NCBI RefSeq assembly: GCF_005886535.1
Contig: NZ_PNDS01000015.1
Span: 1 to 38,219, forward strand
Reading direction: 5' to 3'
DNA from: Pseudoalteromonas sp. S2755
GTDB lineage: Bacteria; Pseudomonadota; Gammaproteobacteria; Enterobacterales; Alteromonadaceae
DNA: 38,219 nt
Positions 25,823-34,517 of the stretch are shown piece by piece (the stretch's first letter is position 1; every line of letters begins with the position of its first letter). Made by a program: the position numbers and the translations under genes. Under the pieces are notes generated by a model, which ran no database searches, was not told the origin of the DNA, and saw only the letters and a list, made by a program, of their open reading frames with translations.

Positions 25823-26167
25823 ATGAAGCAAACGATATTTGTGGCGACGTTACTATTGATATTGTCTGGGTGTCAGAGTACGACACCCCAATACTATTAC
25901 GGTTCTTACGAACGTAACCTTTATGAGTTCTTTCGAGGTGACGGACAGTCCCTTGAGGAGCAGGTCAATCAATTAGAGTCAAGCATAGCGCGCGCAGAAG
26001 TAAAGCAGATCAGTCCAGCACCAGGCATGTATGCGCATCTCGGCTACTTATACTTGATGCAAGGGGATAACGGCAAAGGGTTTGCGTATTTTGAACAGGA
26101 AAAACAACTGTATCCTGAGTCCAGGCAATATATCGACTTTTTACTAAAAAATGCACAGGGAGAATAA
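25823..26167 (+). CDS. DUF4810 lipoprotein
   Basis: A 114-aa lipoprotein with lipobox ILSGC (Cys17). The mature part has QYYYGSYERNLYEFF near the N-terminus and a helical TPR-like repeat (PGMYAHLGYLYLMQGDNGKG, then FAYFEQEKQLYPES), as in the DUF4810 family. It lies 35 bp after the CsgG-like gene and one base before the DUF799 gene, so the three are almost certainly one transcript and their products may form one envelope complex. The function is uncharacterised. Confidence 0.87.
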   Translation: MKQTIFVATLLLILSGCQSTTPQYYYGSYERNLYEFFRGDGQSLEEQVNQLESSIARAEVKQISPAPGMYAHLGYLYLMQGDNGKGFAYFEQEKQLYPESRQYIDFLLKNAQGE

Positions 26168-26168
26168 C

Positions 26169-26825
26169 ATGAAATGGATTAAAGCGAGCTTGGTGCTTTT
26201 GACTTTTGCCTTATTGAATGGCTGTGCGACTTCACCTAAACAGGATTACAGCGCTTTTATTCAAAGCGATCCTAAGTCGATATTGGTGTTACCGCCTATT
26301 AATAATTCCAATGAAGTTGTAGCCCCTTTTGGAGTCATGGCGACAGTGGTGAAGCCACTTGCAGACTCTGGCTATTATGTTTTTCCAGTATCTTTGGTCA
26401 ATGAGACTTTTAAAAATAACGGCTTAACTGTGGCTCATGATGTTCATAATGTTGCGATAGACAAGCTCTATGAAATCTTTGCTGCGGATGCTGCTTTATA
26501 CATTGAGATTCAAGATTATGGTACGTCATACATTGTATTAGATAGTGACACTACCGTTGCGCTATCGGCAAGGTTAGTTGATTTAAAAACTGGCCAAGTA
26601 ATTTGGCGTGGTAAGTCAAAAGCGTCGAGTAGCGAAGACAGAGATGACCATGATAGCAGTCTGGCTGGAGCGTTGATTGGCGCGGTACTAAACCAGGTGA
26701 TTGAAAGCACTTCAGATAAAGGATTTGAAGTTTCACAAAAAGCGTCACAGAGATTGTTATCAGCGGACTCAAGTAATGGTTTGCTTTATGGCGTGCGCTC
26801 ACCTAAGTATGGGCAGCCGAAGTGA
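26169..26825 (+). CDS. DUF799 (GNA1162-like) lipoprotein
   Basis: A 218-aa lipoprotein with lipobox LLNGC (Cys19). The domain begins KSILVLPPINNSNEV and includes GYYVFPVSLVNETFKNNGL, DAALYIEIQDYGTSY and SARLVDLKTGQVIWRG, typical of DUF799. The Neisseria homologue GNA1162 has a TolB-N-like fold and has been suggested to assist outer-membrane transport. An earlier in-frame ATG at 26151 lies inside the DUF4810 gene; GGGAG six bases before 26169 supports the later start. It ends 4 bp before the convergent DUF4105 gene with no obvious terminator between. Confidence 0.88.
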   Translation: MKWIKASLVLLTFALLNGCATSPKQDYSAFIQSDPKSILVLPPINNSNEVVAPFGVMATVVKPLADSGYYVFPVSLVNETFKNNGLTVAHDVHNVAIDKLYEIFAADAALYIEIQDYGTSYIVLDSDTTVALSARLVDLKTGQVIWRGKSKASSSEDRDDHDSSLAGALIGAVLNQVIESTSDKGFEVSQKASQRLLSADSSNGLLYGVRSPKYGQPK

Positions 26826-26829
26826 GCCA

Positions 26830-28638
26830 TCAATCCCAATAATAATTGAATTGTAATGAAAGCCGGGATGTTTCTGCATAGTCCCAACCAAATCTTACAT
26901 CGGATTGAGGTGAAAGCTGGTTTGCGAGCTCAAGTTTGATATGTGCTGCGTGATGAGTATTTTTCGCGATAGAGGTTCTCAATGCAAAAGAATTATTTAG
27001 CCTTGAAAGTAAGCCAACTTCAATACCCGGGCTGAGATAGTAATTACTATTTATAGAAAAAGTTTCTATTGTTGCGAGAGCAAATGTGATGCTGTTAGCA
27101 TTTAACAGATGGGCGTAGCCTGCAGCAGTATTTAATCCAACAAAAGCGCAATCATTACAATAAGCCTGCTGCTTTTCATAGCCTAAGCGTAGGCGCCAAG
27201 CCCAGTTTTGAGTATCAAACCCTTTTGCATAGCTTGGATTAAAGGACTCTAAATCCAGCACATCAAACTTGTAAATATCAATGTCGTTATCAACTAACGC
27301 AAGTTCTACATCCAACATTTCTAAGTTTGAAAATTTAACCCTAGCAGTGTCTGGAGAAAGCGAATCAAAATACGTCAATCTAAAGCCAAACCTCGCGGTA
27401 TATTCGGAATCGGGCTGTGACTGAATGGCTAGGCTTACTTTCGACGGTTTTGTTGCCAAATGTGGTGCTTTGTCACTTGGTGTAACAGCCAAGTGAGATT
27501 TCGCCTTACTGATGCCTGCTGGAAGCTTTATTCGTTCTTTTAACAATACACGTTTAAACTCGCTGTTACGCTTCTCGTTTCTTTCTAAAGTAAGTTGTAG
27601 CTGTATAAAGCTCATCAATACTTCAAGTAATATTACTTTTTTCTCTGTTGGAAGTTGTTGATACTTCTCATTATTGAAGTCTTTTTGATGGTGATAAAGA
27701 TGGATTGCCAACGATCTGAGCTCAGGACTTAATTTTTCATATAGGTTGTAGAACTCACTGCTTGTTGAAGGAATATAATGAATCGCTGACACTAAAGAAT
27801 TATCGTGGTGCTTAGCTTGATTCAATCTATCAAAAATAGTGACTGGGATCACCCAAGGCGGTAGGTCAGCCGTTAATGGCTTATCAAGCACAAGTTCAAT
27901 AAGTTGTGCGATATGAAATGCGCAATTTTCGTCAGCAAAGTAATAATCAAATTGAGCGTTTAGTAATTCCCAAAGGTGTTTTGTAATAAATTCGACTTCA
28001 TCCGATGTTAAATTTAATTTGTACTCCCAAAGGTCACGCAGCTCGTCTGCACTGTAGTTGTGGTGATGATGAAAAAAGCGCTGATCTGAAAAGCCAGCCT
28101 GATAGCCGCCAAATAATCCTTTAGTTATATAAACTAACCCATTTTCGTCCTCTGGAACGATTGCGCCATAATTGACACTCCGGTCTAACAGGATATTGTG
28201 AGCTGATTCAGAGCCGATTTTAAGTAACATATGCCCATACAGCGAGGCTGGGTTGCTCATGTACCCAGAGGCAAACACTAAGCTGATAGAATCCCAGTCA
28301 CCTTCATTTTTCCATTCATCAAATGCCACGCAAGCAGGCGCTTTTGGCAACGGAACGCCTTGAGATCTTAGCCACTTGGCTCGAGCCGGAAATTGGCACT
28401 GTGAACTAGGCTCACGTTGAAAAGCTGCAATAGTTGCATTAAGTTCGTTAGTTGGTGAAAATTGGGTGTGATCAGATAGAAAAAAAGAAGCTGATTTTAT
28501 TAAACTGTGGCCATCTTTCTTTAGGTGGAGAAGTTTTTGCCACGTTGTGTTTTGGGCCAGCTCGTTGGTATCAAAGCTTAATGTGGCTGTACTATAAACC
28601 AGTAAGCTGTAAGCTGAATATTTAAGAACGGTCTTCAT
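26830..28638 (-). CDS. DUF4105 envelope protein
   Basis: A 602-aa exported protein with a signal-like N-terminus (hydrophobic about 5-22). The DUF4105 region has SISLVFASGYMSNPASLYGHMLLKIG, AHNILLDRSVNYGA and the conserved NCAFHIAQLIELV. The C-terminal 200 residues look like alternating beta strands ending in aromatic Y-Y-W, reminiscent of an outer-membrane barrel. The conserved Cys/His pattern recalls NlpC/P60-like or lipoprotein N-acyltransferase-type enzymes, but no activity is established here. The frame opens at 28674, yet that ATG lies inside a terminator hairpin; M at 28638 starts the signal and is preferred. It follows the DUF3015 gene, a pairing seen in many gammaproteobacteria. Confidence 0.85.
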   Translation of the reverse strand: MKTVLKYSAYSLLVYSTATLSFDTNELAQNTTWQKLLHLKKDGHSLIKSASFFLSDHTQFSPTNELNATIAAFQREPSSQCQFPARAKWLRSQGVPLPKAPACVAFDEWKNEGDWDSISLVFASGYMSNPASLYGHMLLKIGSESAHNILLDRSVNYGAIVPEDENGLVYITKGLFGGYQAGFSDQRFFHHHHNYSADELRDLWEYKLNLTSDEVEFITKHLWELLNAQFDYYFADENCAFHIAQLIELVLDKPLTADLPPWVIPVTIFDRLNQAKHHDNSLVSAIHYIPSTSSEFYNLYEKLSPELRSLAIHLYHHQKDFNNEKYQQLPTEKKVILLEVLMSFIQLQLTLERNEKRNSEFKRVLLKERIKLPAGISKAKSHLAVTPSDKAPHLATKPSKVSLAIQSQPDSEYTARFGFRLTYFDSLSPDTARVKFSNLEMLDVELALVDNDIDIYKFDVLDLESFNPSYAKGFDTQNWAWRLRLGYEKQQAYCNDCAFVGLNTAAGYAHLLNANSITFALATIETFSINSNYYLSPGIEVGLLSRLNNSFALRTSIAKNTHHAAHIKLELANQLSPQSDVRFGWDYAETSRLSLQFNYYWD

Positions 28639-28639
28639 C

Positions 28640-28674
28640 AAAAAAGTGAGCACAGCGCTACTAGATGTGCTCAC
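28640..28674 (-). terminator. terminator/attenuator hairpin between DUF3015 and DUF4105
   Basis: GTGAGCACA (28646-28654) and TGTGCTCAC (28666-28674) form a perfect 9-bp stem. On the minus strand it is followed by six T and, one base later, the ATG of the DUF4105 gene. It sits exactly where that gene's ribosome-binding site should be. Confidence 0.85.
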
Positions 28675-28683
28675 CTATGCTAT

Positions 28684-29154
28684 TTAGCTTGCGTTACACT
28701 GAGCTGAGTAGCTAGTCGAAACGCGAGTTTCTACGATGTTGTATAGTGCTTCAGCGTTATTCGCAGGCTGCGCTGCGTAGTCATTTCTGATAGCGGTTAC
28801 TATGTCAGCTGTTGCTGCTGCGTCACAGCCACGTACTGCTAGCATCGCAGATACGTATTCACCTTGACCTTCTGCAATTTCTTGCTCAAGCGTAGGGAAT
28901 GTTTGCTGAATAAACATTGCAGTTTTTACTTCACGACCAGCACAAGATTCTACAGATGAAATCTTTGTAGAAACAGCAGTTGTACCAAGGTCCCAAATGA
29001 TATTTGAAATTGCAGCAGCAGTACCATTATCTGGGAAGATGATTGCACCAATACCACATTCTTGCCAAGGGTTTACAGAATCAGAAGCGTGTGCAGCTAG
29101 AGGAGCAGTCATTGCGCCAACGACGATTGCTGCAGCTAGAGTAGTTTTAAACAT
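28684..29154 (-). CDS. DUF3015 periplasmic protein
   Basis: A 156-aa protein with a clear signal peptide (AHA cleavage near residue 23). The mature DUF3015 domain begins VNPWQECGIGAIIFPDNGTAAAISNIIWDLGTTAVS and has four cysteines (CGIGA, ESCAGR, VRGCDA, SAQCNA) that probably make two disulfides. AGGAT lies five bases before the ATG. It is the first gene ahead of DUF4105, with a terminator hairpin in the 45-bp gap, so DUF3015 is likely made in excess. No function is known for the family. Confidence 0.9.
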   Translation of the reverse strand: MFKTTLAAAIVVGAMTAPLAAHASDSVNPWQECGIGAIIFPDNGTAAAISNIIWDLGTTAVSTKISSVESCAGREVKTAMFIQQTFPTLEQEIAEGQGEYVSAMLAVRGCDAAATADIVTAIRNDYAAQPANNAEALYNIVETRVSTSYSAQCNAS

Positions 29155-29334
29155 TTTATATCCTATAGTTGTTTTTATTTCGCCTAGTCTTCAAAGGCGG
29201 AACGAGATTCTATAGGTTAATTTTTAGTTCCACAACAATAAAACTCCTCCACTTGTAAATTTGTGTAAATGTCTCAGGCGACTTTAGGCTACTGCTGCTA
29301 TATTCAATACACTTGAATGAGTTTGGTGCTTATC

Positions 29335-30135
29335 ATGGCAATAATTAGTGAATTTAGACTAGGTTATTTTTGTTGGATTGAATTGTGTTCAAGCGACTGG
29401 CAGTCAGCAAAGCCCTTCTATAGCCAACTATTTGATTGGCAAATTCTTGACCAACCCATTGGTGAAGATTGTTATTACACCATGTTGCAAAAAGAAGTCG
29501 ATGATGTCGCTGCTATGTATCAGATGACCGCTGAGCAACAACAAGGAGGCATGCTCAGTCACTGGCTTGCTTATGTGGCGGTAGACAATGTCGATGAATG
29601 TCTAAACAAAGCCAACGAACTCGGTGCGGAAGTGCTTGCAGGCCCTCACGACGTCCCAGGAGCAGGGCGGATGGTAATGTTAAAGGAGCCAGGTGGAGCG
29701 GTTTTTGCATTATGGCAAGAGGGTGGTCATATTGGCACGCAACGTCATCTTGAAGCGAATACTCCTTATTGGTTTGAATTAGTGAGTAAAAACAGCGTCA
29801 AAAGTCGTGACTTTTATTCTGCATTATTTGGTTGGCAAATCGAAGTCAAAGACATGGGAAATATGGACTACACTTTGTTCAAAGTAAATGAGCAACCCGT
29901 CGCTGGCATGTTAGAAATGACGGCTGAATGGGGTGAAGACATTCCCCCGCACTGGATGATTTATATTGCGGTATTGGACTGCGATAGTAAAGCTGAATAT
30001 GCCCAAAAGCTTGGCGGAGAAATTTGTGTACCGCCGACAGATATACCAGAGGTTGGTCGCTTTAGCGTGATAACGGATCCTCAAGGTGCGGTATTCTCTA
30101 TCATAGAATCTGCCATGGATGATATTTCAACTTAA
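29335..30135 (+). CDS. two-domain VOC (glyoxalase/bleomycin-resistance-like) protein
   Basis: A 266-aa protein made of two tandem VOC domains of about 120-130 residues. Each has the pattern W-E-L, A-x-x-F-Y, LFGW and a terminal DPxGAxF-like strand (first copy: KPFYSQLFDWQ and KEPGGAVFALW; second: RDFYSALFGWQ and TDPQGAVFSII). Such proteins act on small molecules, often metal-dependent, but the substrate cannot be read. It resembles the actinomycete 27-kDa hydroxylase-type annotation group. The frame opens at 29317, but MAIISEFRLGYFCWIEL (29335) fits the domain start; neither start has a strong ribosome-binding site. The stop shares TTAA with the next, convergent gene. Confidence 0.85.
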   Translation: MAIISEFRLGYFCWIELCSSDWQSAKPFYSQLFDWQILDQPIGEDCYYTMLQKEVDDVAAMYQMTAEQQQGGMLSHWLAYVAVDNVDECLNKANELGAEVLAGPHDVPGAGRMVMLKEPGGAVFALWQEGGHIGTQRHLEANTPYWFELVSKNSVKSRDFYSALFGWQIEVKDMGNMDYTLFKVNEQPVAGMLEMTAEWGEDIPPHWMIYIAVLDCDSKAEYAQKLGGEICVPPTDIPEVGRFSVITDPQGAVFSIIESAMDDIST

Positions 30136-30860
30136 TGTATTTCTAATTCAACCACTTTGCCATGGCAAGTGGCAAAGTGGTCAGAGAGCCGGTTTAGAAT
30201 AGTATCGCGCTCGCCACTACTATTTAGTTGCTTGATAGACGCTGTTAATTTCGGCAGTAGGTCTTGGTGTTTACGATTGATATAGTGATAAATAGGATAA
30301 CTCGCATCTCGTAGCCTACGCACATAAACTGTGGCGAGTCCTGACTGACATAGCGCACCAAGCGCAAATAAGTCATCAGCTAAAATTTGCTCAACATGAC
30401 CTTTTTTAAGCGCTTGAAAGGCTGAAACGTCGTTAGAGACGGCATTACAGGTCAATTTTTTACGCTGACAAGCTTGCTCCGTTATTAAACTACCTTTTAT
30501 TACCGCATAGTCTTGCCGGGTCGACAAAGTACAATGCTCCTTCTTGAGACAAAACACCGCCATTTGCACGGTTGCAAGTGGTTCGGGTATTTGTAATAAG
30601 TTAGGGTAGGCATTTGCAATAGCGCTAGTGCGTCCTGCTTCCGCATCATAAAACCCTTGATCTACATATTCTAATCCGCGCTCACTGGGTAACACGACAA
30701 GTGTGGGGGTAATATCCAAAGGTGCGTATATCTTTTGCATGAGTTGTGCGATTTGCTGTTGGCCAAGCTGATAAGCGACCAGCTCACTGACATTGATTTG
30801 GTAGGCGAACGCCGCCTTGTAGATAAAGAAAAGCAAGAGGGTGCCAAGTGCGAGTTTCAC
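30132..30860 (-). CDS. SBP-3-like periplasmic protein, degenerate or divergent
   Basis: A 242-aa protein with a signal peptide (cleavage near AFA-Y, about residue 19). Its overall size and the pattern of a two-lobed amino-acid-type solute-binding protein (SBP_bac_3) are visible: LVVLPSERGLEYVDQGFYDAEAGRTSA, PEPLATVQMAVFCLK, and ADDLFALGALCQ. No transporter genes adjoin. Stand-alone relatives are common in Alteromonadales and Vibrionaceae and may be sensory or orphan. The ligand is unknown. Its stop overlaps that of the VOC gene by 4 bp. Confidence 0.7.
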   Translation of the reverse strand: MKLALGTLLLFFIYKAAFAYQINVSELVAYQLGQQQIAQLMQKIYAPLDITPTLVVLPSERGLEYVDQGFYDAEAGRTSAIANAYPNLLQIPEPLATVQMAVFCLKKEHCTLSTRQDYAVIKGSLITEQACQRKKLTCNAVSNDVSAFQALKKGHVEQILADDLFALGALCQSGLATVYVRRLRDASYPIYHYINRKHQDLLPKLTASIKQLNSSGERDTILNRLSDHFATCHGKVVELEIH

Positions 30861-31017
30861 AACATATCCTTACGGTTGTCAGAGTTATAACTGTAGCAAA
30901 GTTGTCAGAAAGTGAAAAAGTACATCAGAAAAATGAATTCAGTCAGGATTGACCTTGAGTTTAGTAAACTCATACCAATTGTAATAGTTTGAGCGTATAA
31001 ATTGTGAGGAGAAGGAT

Positions 31018-31683
31018 ATGACACTACATGTTTTGGTGACCGGTGCTAACCGTGGGATCGGATTAGAGTTTTGTAAACAATACTTATCTCTAGGCTGCAA
31101 AGTAACGGCGGTTGTGCGCAAAGCATCAGCAGAACTAGAATCTCTAGGCGTGGATATCATTGAAGATATAGATGTTGCAACGGAAAATGGCGCGAAAAAG
31201 CTATTGGCGGCATTGGGGTCGGAGAAAATAGACATTCTTATTAATAACGCTGGGGTATTTCACAATGAAACGCTAGCGGAAATGGATTTTGAAAATATCG
31301 ACCACCAATTTAACGTTAATGCGTTAGGACCAATTCGAGTCACTCATGCACTGCTCGATAACCTCAAAGCAGGTAGTAAAGTTGCCATGATCACAAGTCG
31401 TATGGGTTCGATAGCAGATAATGGTTCTGGTGGTTACATTGGCTATAGAATGTCGAAAGCAGCATTAAACGCGGCGAGTGTGAGTATGGCTCACGAGCTG
31501 AAAAACCAAGATATCGCTGTTGGACTATTCCATCCTGGCTTTGTGCAAACGCAGATGGTGGGATTTGCAGGTGATATTAGTCCAGATGTTGCGGCGGAAC
31601 GTTTAATTAAAAGAATTGAACACCTAACTATCGAAAACAGTGGTGGTTTTTGGCACTCCAATGGTGACACGCTTCCTTGGTAA
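31018..31683 (+). CDS. short-chain dehydrogenase/reductase
   Basis: A 221-aa classical SDR. The cofactor motif is TGANRGIG (8-15), the NNAG strand motif is at 76-79, and the catalytic set is S127, Y143 and K147 (YRMSK). R-x-x-S near VVRKAS suggests NADP(H), a tentative reading. The substrate is unknown; relatives include the C-factor-like (CsgA-type) SDRs. AGGAGAAGG lies just before the ATG. It is a single gene closed by a hairpin terminator. Confidence 0.92.
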   Translation: MTLHVLVTGANRGIGLEFCKQYLSLGCKVTAVVRKASAELESLGVDIIEDIDVATENGAKKLLAALGSEKIDILINNAGVFHNETLAEMDFENIDHQFNVNALGPIRVTHALLDNLKAGSKVAMITSRMGSIADNGSGGYIGYRMSKAALNAASVSMAHELKNQDIAVGLFHPGFVQTQMVGFAGDISPDVAAERLIKRIEHLTIENSGGFWHSNGDTLPW

Positions 31684-31687
31684 TTAA

Positions 31688-31713
31688 GGTGGGCGCATCG
31701 TCGCCCCCCTTTT
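31688..31713 (+). terminator. terminator after the SDR gene
   Basis: GGTGGGCG (31688-31695) and CGCCCCCC (31702-31709) pair with one mismatch around CATCGT, followed by TTTT. It starts 5 bp after the SDR stop. Confidence 0.65.
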
Positions 31714-31771
31714 AAGCCATCAGCCATCTAACTGTGCTAATATAAAGCAAATACTCAGATGGTAACCTTCG

Positions 31772-32143
31772 ATGGAATTACAACAAGATACCCCATTATC
31801 ACTGCCGCTTTTTTTGTTAGACGACAACATCGAGAATCGTGATATCGACTCTCCAGATGCTGAAGTATCAGTGATGTTGAGTGAGAACCTCCTTGCTCAT
31901 TTGTGCCAAAACCCAAAAGAAGATGAGAATATTAGCTTGCATATTGATGACTATGCGCTCAACAACATTAGTACGACAGTGACTGAGTTGATAGGGGCGG
32001 AACATCAGTTGCAATTGCTTATTAATCGAGGGCCTATTCTCAGTGCTGTCCTGAGTACTAGTAGCGATGCATTGTTTGTTTCGCCTCCAGTAGAAATGAT
32101 GCCGACTTTTGATCTTGGGCTGGATGACGACGAGGGCGAGTAA
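31772..32143 (+). CDS. 123-aa acidic protein of unknown function upstream of cti
   Basis: An unrecognised cytoplasmic-looking protein, strongly acidic with an Asp/Glu-rich tail (DLGLDDDEGE). There is no signal or membrane segment. Residues 60-110 (SLHIDDYALNNISTTV, ELIGAEHQLQLLINRG, VLSTSSDALFVSPPVEM) look like a small alpha/beta domain. Its stop codon is immediately followed by the ATG of cti, so the two are translationally coupled. A regulatory or accessory role for Cti is inference from position only. Confidence 0.7.
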   Translation: MELQQDTPLSLPLFLLDDNIENRDIDSPDAEVSVMLSENLLAHLCQNPKEDENISLHIDDYALNNISTTVTELIGAEHQLQLLINRGPILSAVLSTSSDALFVSPPVEMMPTFDLGLDDDEGE

Positions 32144-34477
32144 ATGTCTAAACGTGCACTGTTTTGTGCGGTGGTTGTCGCCGTGCTTTCTGGCTGTGTG
32201 GCTTTGGGCGTGTCTAAATATGATGATATGTTTGGACCGGAACAACCCCAAGCACGAATCGAACAATATCACCAAGGCGGTGCACGTTACTTACAAAGCG
32301 TGAAGCCCATTTTGGAGTCGCGTTGTGTGGTTTGCCATGGTTGTTATGACGCACCCTGCCAGCTCAAATTGTCATCTCCAGAAGGAATAGATAGGGGGTT
32401 GTCAAAGGAGTTAGTGTATGACGGCACGCGGTTGTTAGCACAAACACCAACCCGGCTGTTATTCGATGCTCAAACCACGACACAGTGGCGCGAGCGTGGT
32501 TTTACCCCAGTGCTGAATGAGCGCAACCAATCTGAATACAGCAACCTAGCTGGAAGTGTGCTTTATAATAGCTTGCTGTTAAAAATGTCTCATCGTTTTC
32601 CTGAGCAAGGTATCTTGGGTAAAGAGTTTGATTTCTCTTTAGATAGAACGCAGTCTTGCCCAACCATGGATGAGTTTTCTAGCCTTGCGAAACGGCAGCC
32701 TCATGCGGGTATGCCCTACGGCTTACCAGCGCTCACGCATGATGAATTCAAAACCTTGGAAGCCTGGCTGCAAAGTGGCGGTAAAATGAGCCAGATTGCA
32801 AAGCCAAGTGTTGCAGCACAAAAAGAAGTGAAAAAGTGGGAACAATTTTTTAATCAGGACTCCAATAAACACCGTCTTGCTGCGCGTTATATTTTTGAGC
32901 ATTGGTATTTAGCCCATATCCACTTCCCTCACTTGGATGACCCTGCGTTTTTCCAATTGGTACGCTCAAGCACGCCGCCAGGCCAGCCTATTGCGTTGGT
33001 GAGTTCGGTGCGTCCGTTTGACGATCCTAAGATCGATAGGGTGTATTATCGATTGATGCAAGTGCGCAGTACTATTTTGTCAAAAACTCACATGCCACTG
33101 GCATTGAACGACGCCAAGCTATCTCGGTTACATCAGCAATTTTATGCAGCGGATTATCACGTGGATGAACTGCCCGGTTATGAGCCAGAGCTTGCAGCAA
33201 ACCCATTTAAGGTATTCAAAGATATTCCGGTTAATTCTCGTTATCAATTTATGCTGGATGAGGCCGAGTTAATTGTAAAAGGCTTTATCAAAGGCCCTGT
33301 ATGCCGAGGCCAAATAGCGCTTAATGTCATTAATGATCATTTCTGGGTGGCGTTTGTTGATCCTGAAAAAAATAGCAATGAAGCGGTGAACCAGCTGCTG
33401 CTTAAACATGATGAAGATTTGGTGCTACCTGCGGCTGAGCAAAGTAATGCGTTACCGCTTTCCAGCTGGGCTAAATACGCCACAAAGCAACAGGATTACT
33501 TACGTGCTAAAACTGAGCTTGCAGATAAGATGTTTGCCGATGGGCAACGTCTCAATATGGACTTGATTTGGCGTGGTGAGGGAGAAAACCCGAATGCAGC
33601 ATTAACTATCTTCCGCCATTTTGATAGCGCAACGGTGGTTAAAGGTTTTATTGGCCAGCCTCCCAAAACAGCTTGGGTATTAGACTATGCTTTGTTCGAG
33701 CGCATTCACTACTTGCTGGTGGCGGGTTTTGACGTGTATGGCAACATTGGTCATCAGTTGATCACACGCTTATATATGGACTTCTTGAGGCTTGAAGGTG
33801 AGCAAAACTTTTTAAATCTACTGCCTCTTAGCCATCGTCAGGAAATTAAACGTTATTGGTATCGTAAGTCACACTTGAGTTTAAGTGAGTTTATTAATCG
33901 CAAATCACTAATCGGTGCGCCAACGGGGATAAAATACGAAACGGACGATCCAAAGCAAGAGCTATATGACAAACTACATGCTGTGCTTAAGCCCGTTCTA
34001 AATAGGGATTATGACTATCAAGCCGTCGGCAAACCACTGCAGGCACTCAATAGCATGTCTGTTAGGGCGATTAATTTGCTTCCTCAGGTCTCGTTTATTA
34101 TTACTAAGCAAAGTGACGGTTCACATCAAGCGTTCTCGCTATTACACCATAATGCCCACTACAACATCTCCAGTTTGTTAAATGAAGAAGGGCAAAGAGC
34201 GTATACAGAAGACACGGCGACGATTGTGCCAGGCTTTATCGGAGATTACCCAGAGGCAATTTGGTATTTAGAAAGCGAGGCAGCACAAGAGGACTTCGTC
34301 TCATCATTTAGTCAAATGAATAGTGAGTCTGATTACCGAGCGCTACGAGCGCAATATGGGATCCGCAGGACTCACCCAGAGTTTTGGCGTTATAGTGATT
34401 TAATTCACGATATTGCCAAGCAAACACGTGGCGTTGAATATGGTTTATTTGACTATAACCGGTTAGAAAACCGCTAA
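32144..34477 (+). CDS. cti: periplasmic fatty acid cis/trans isomerase
   Basis: A 777-aa Cti that converts cis to trans unsaturated fatty acids in membrane phospholipids, stiffening the membrane under solvent or heat stress. A signal segment (1-18) ends in LSGC, so it may be a lipoprotein. A cytochrome-c-type haem site CVVCH (61-65) follows, within CVVCHGCYDAPC. The long Cti domain runs to the end, with GMPYGLPALT, FKDIPVNSRYQFMLDEA, KGFIKGPVCRGQIALNVI and NIGHQLITRLYMDFLRLEGE. Length matches the Pseudomonas and Vibrio enzymes (about 760-790 aa). It is second in a two-gene unit and ends at a strong UUCG hairpin terminator. Cti is usually constitutive and controlled by substrate access. Confidence 0.95.
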   Translation: MSKRALFCAVVVAVLSGCVALGVSKYDDMFGPEQPQARIEQYHQGGARYLQSVKPILESRCVVCHGCYDAPCQLKLSSPEGIDRGLSKELVYDGTRLLAQTPTRLLFDAQTTTQWRERGFTPVLNERNQSEYSNLAGSVLYNSLLLKMSHRFPEQGILGKEFDFSLDRTQSCPTMDEFSSLAKRQPHAGMPYGLPALTHDEFKTLEAWLQSGGKMSQIAKPSVAAQKEVKKWEQFFNQDSNKHRLAARYIFEHWYLAHIHFPHLDDPAFFQLVRSSTPPGQPIALVSSVRPFDDPKIDRVYYRLMQVRSTILSKTHMPLALNDAKLSRLHQQFYAADYHVDELPGYEPELAANPFKVFKDIPVNSRYQFMLDEAELIVKGFIKGPVCRGQIALNVINDHFWVAFVDPEKNSNEAVNQLLLKHDEDLVLPAAEQSNALPLSSWAKYATKQQDYLRAKTELADKMFADGQRLNMDLIWRGEGENPNAALTIFRHFDSATVVKGFIGQPPKTAWVLDYALFERIHYLLVAGFDVYGNIGHQLITRLYMDFLRLEGEQNFLNLLPLSHRQEIKRYWYRKSHLSLSEFINRKSLIGAPTGIKYETDDPKQELYDKLHAVLKPVLNRDYDYQAVGKPLQALNSMSVRAINLLPQVSFIITKQSDGSHQAFSLLHHNAHYNISSLLNEEGQRAYTEDTATIVPGFIGDYPEAIWYLESEAAQEDFVSSFSQMNSESDYRALRAQYGIRRTHPEFWRYSDLIHDIAKQTRGVEYGLFDYNRLENR

Positions 34478-34480
34478 ACA

Positions 34481-34506
34481 AATGGAGTCTTCGGACTCCA
34501 TTTTTT
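34481..34506 (+). terminator. terminator after cti
   Basis: AATGGAGTC (34481-34489), a stable TTCG tetraloop, and GACTCCATT (34494-34502) are followed by a T run to 34506. It also faces the convergent peroxiredoxin gene, which ends 12 bp further on. Confidence 0.92.
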
Positions 34507-34517
34507 ATGTGCTTTTC

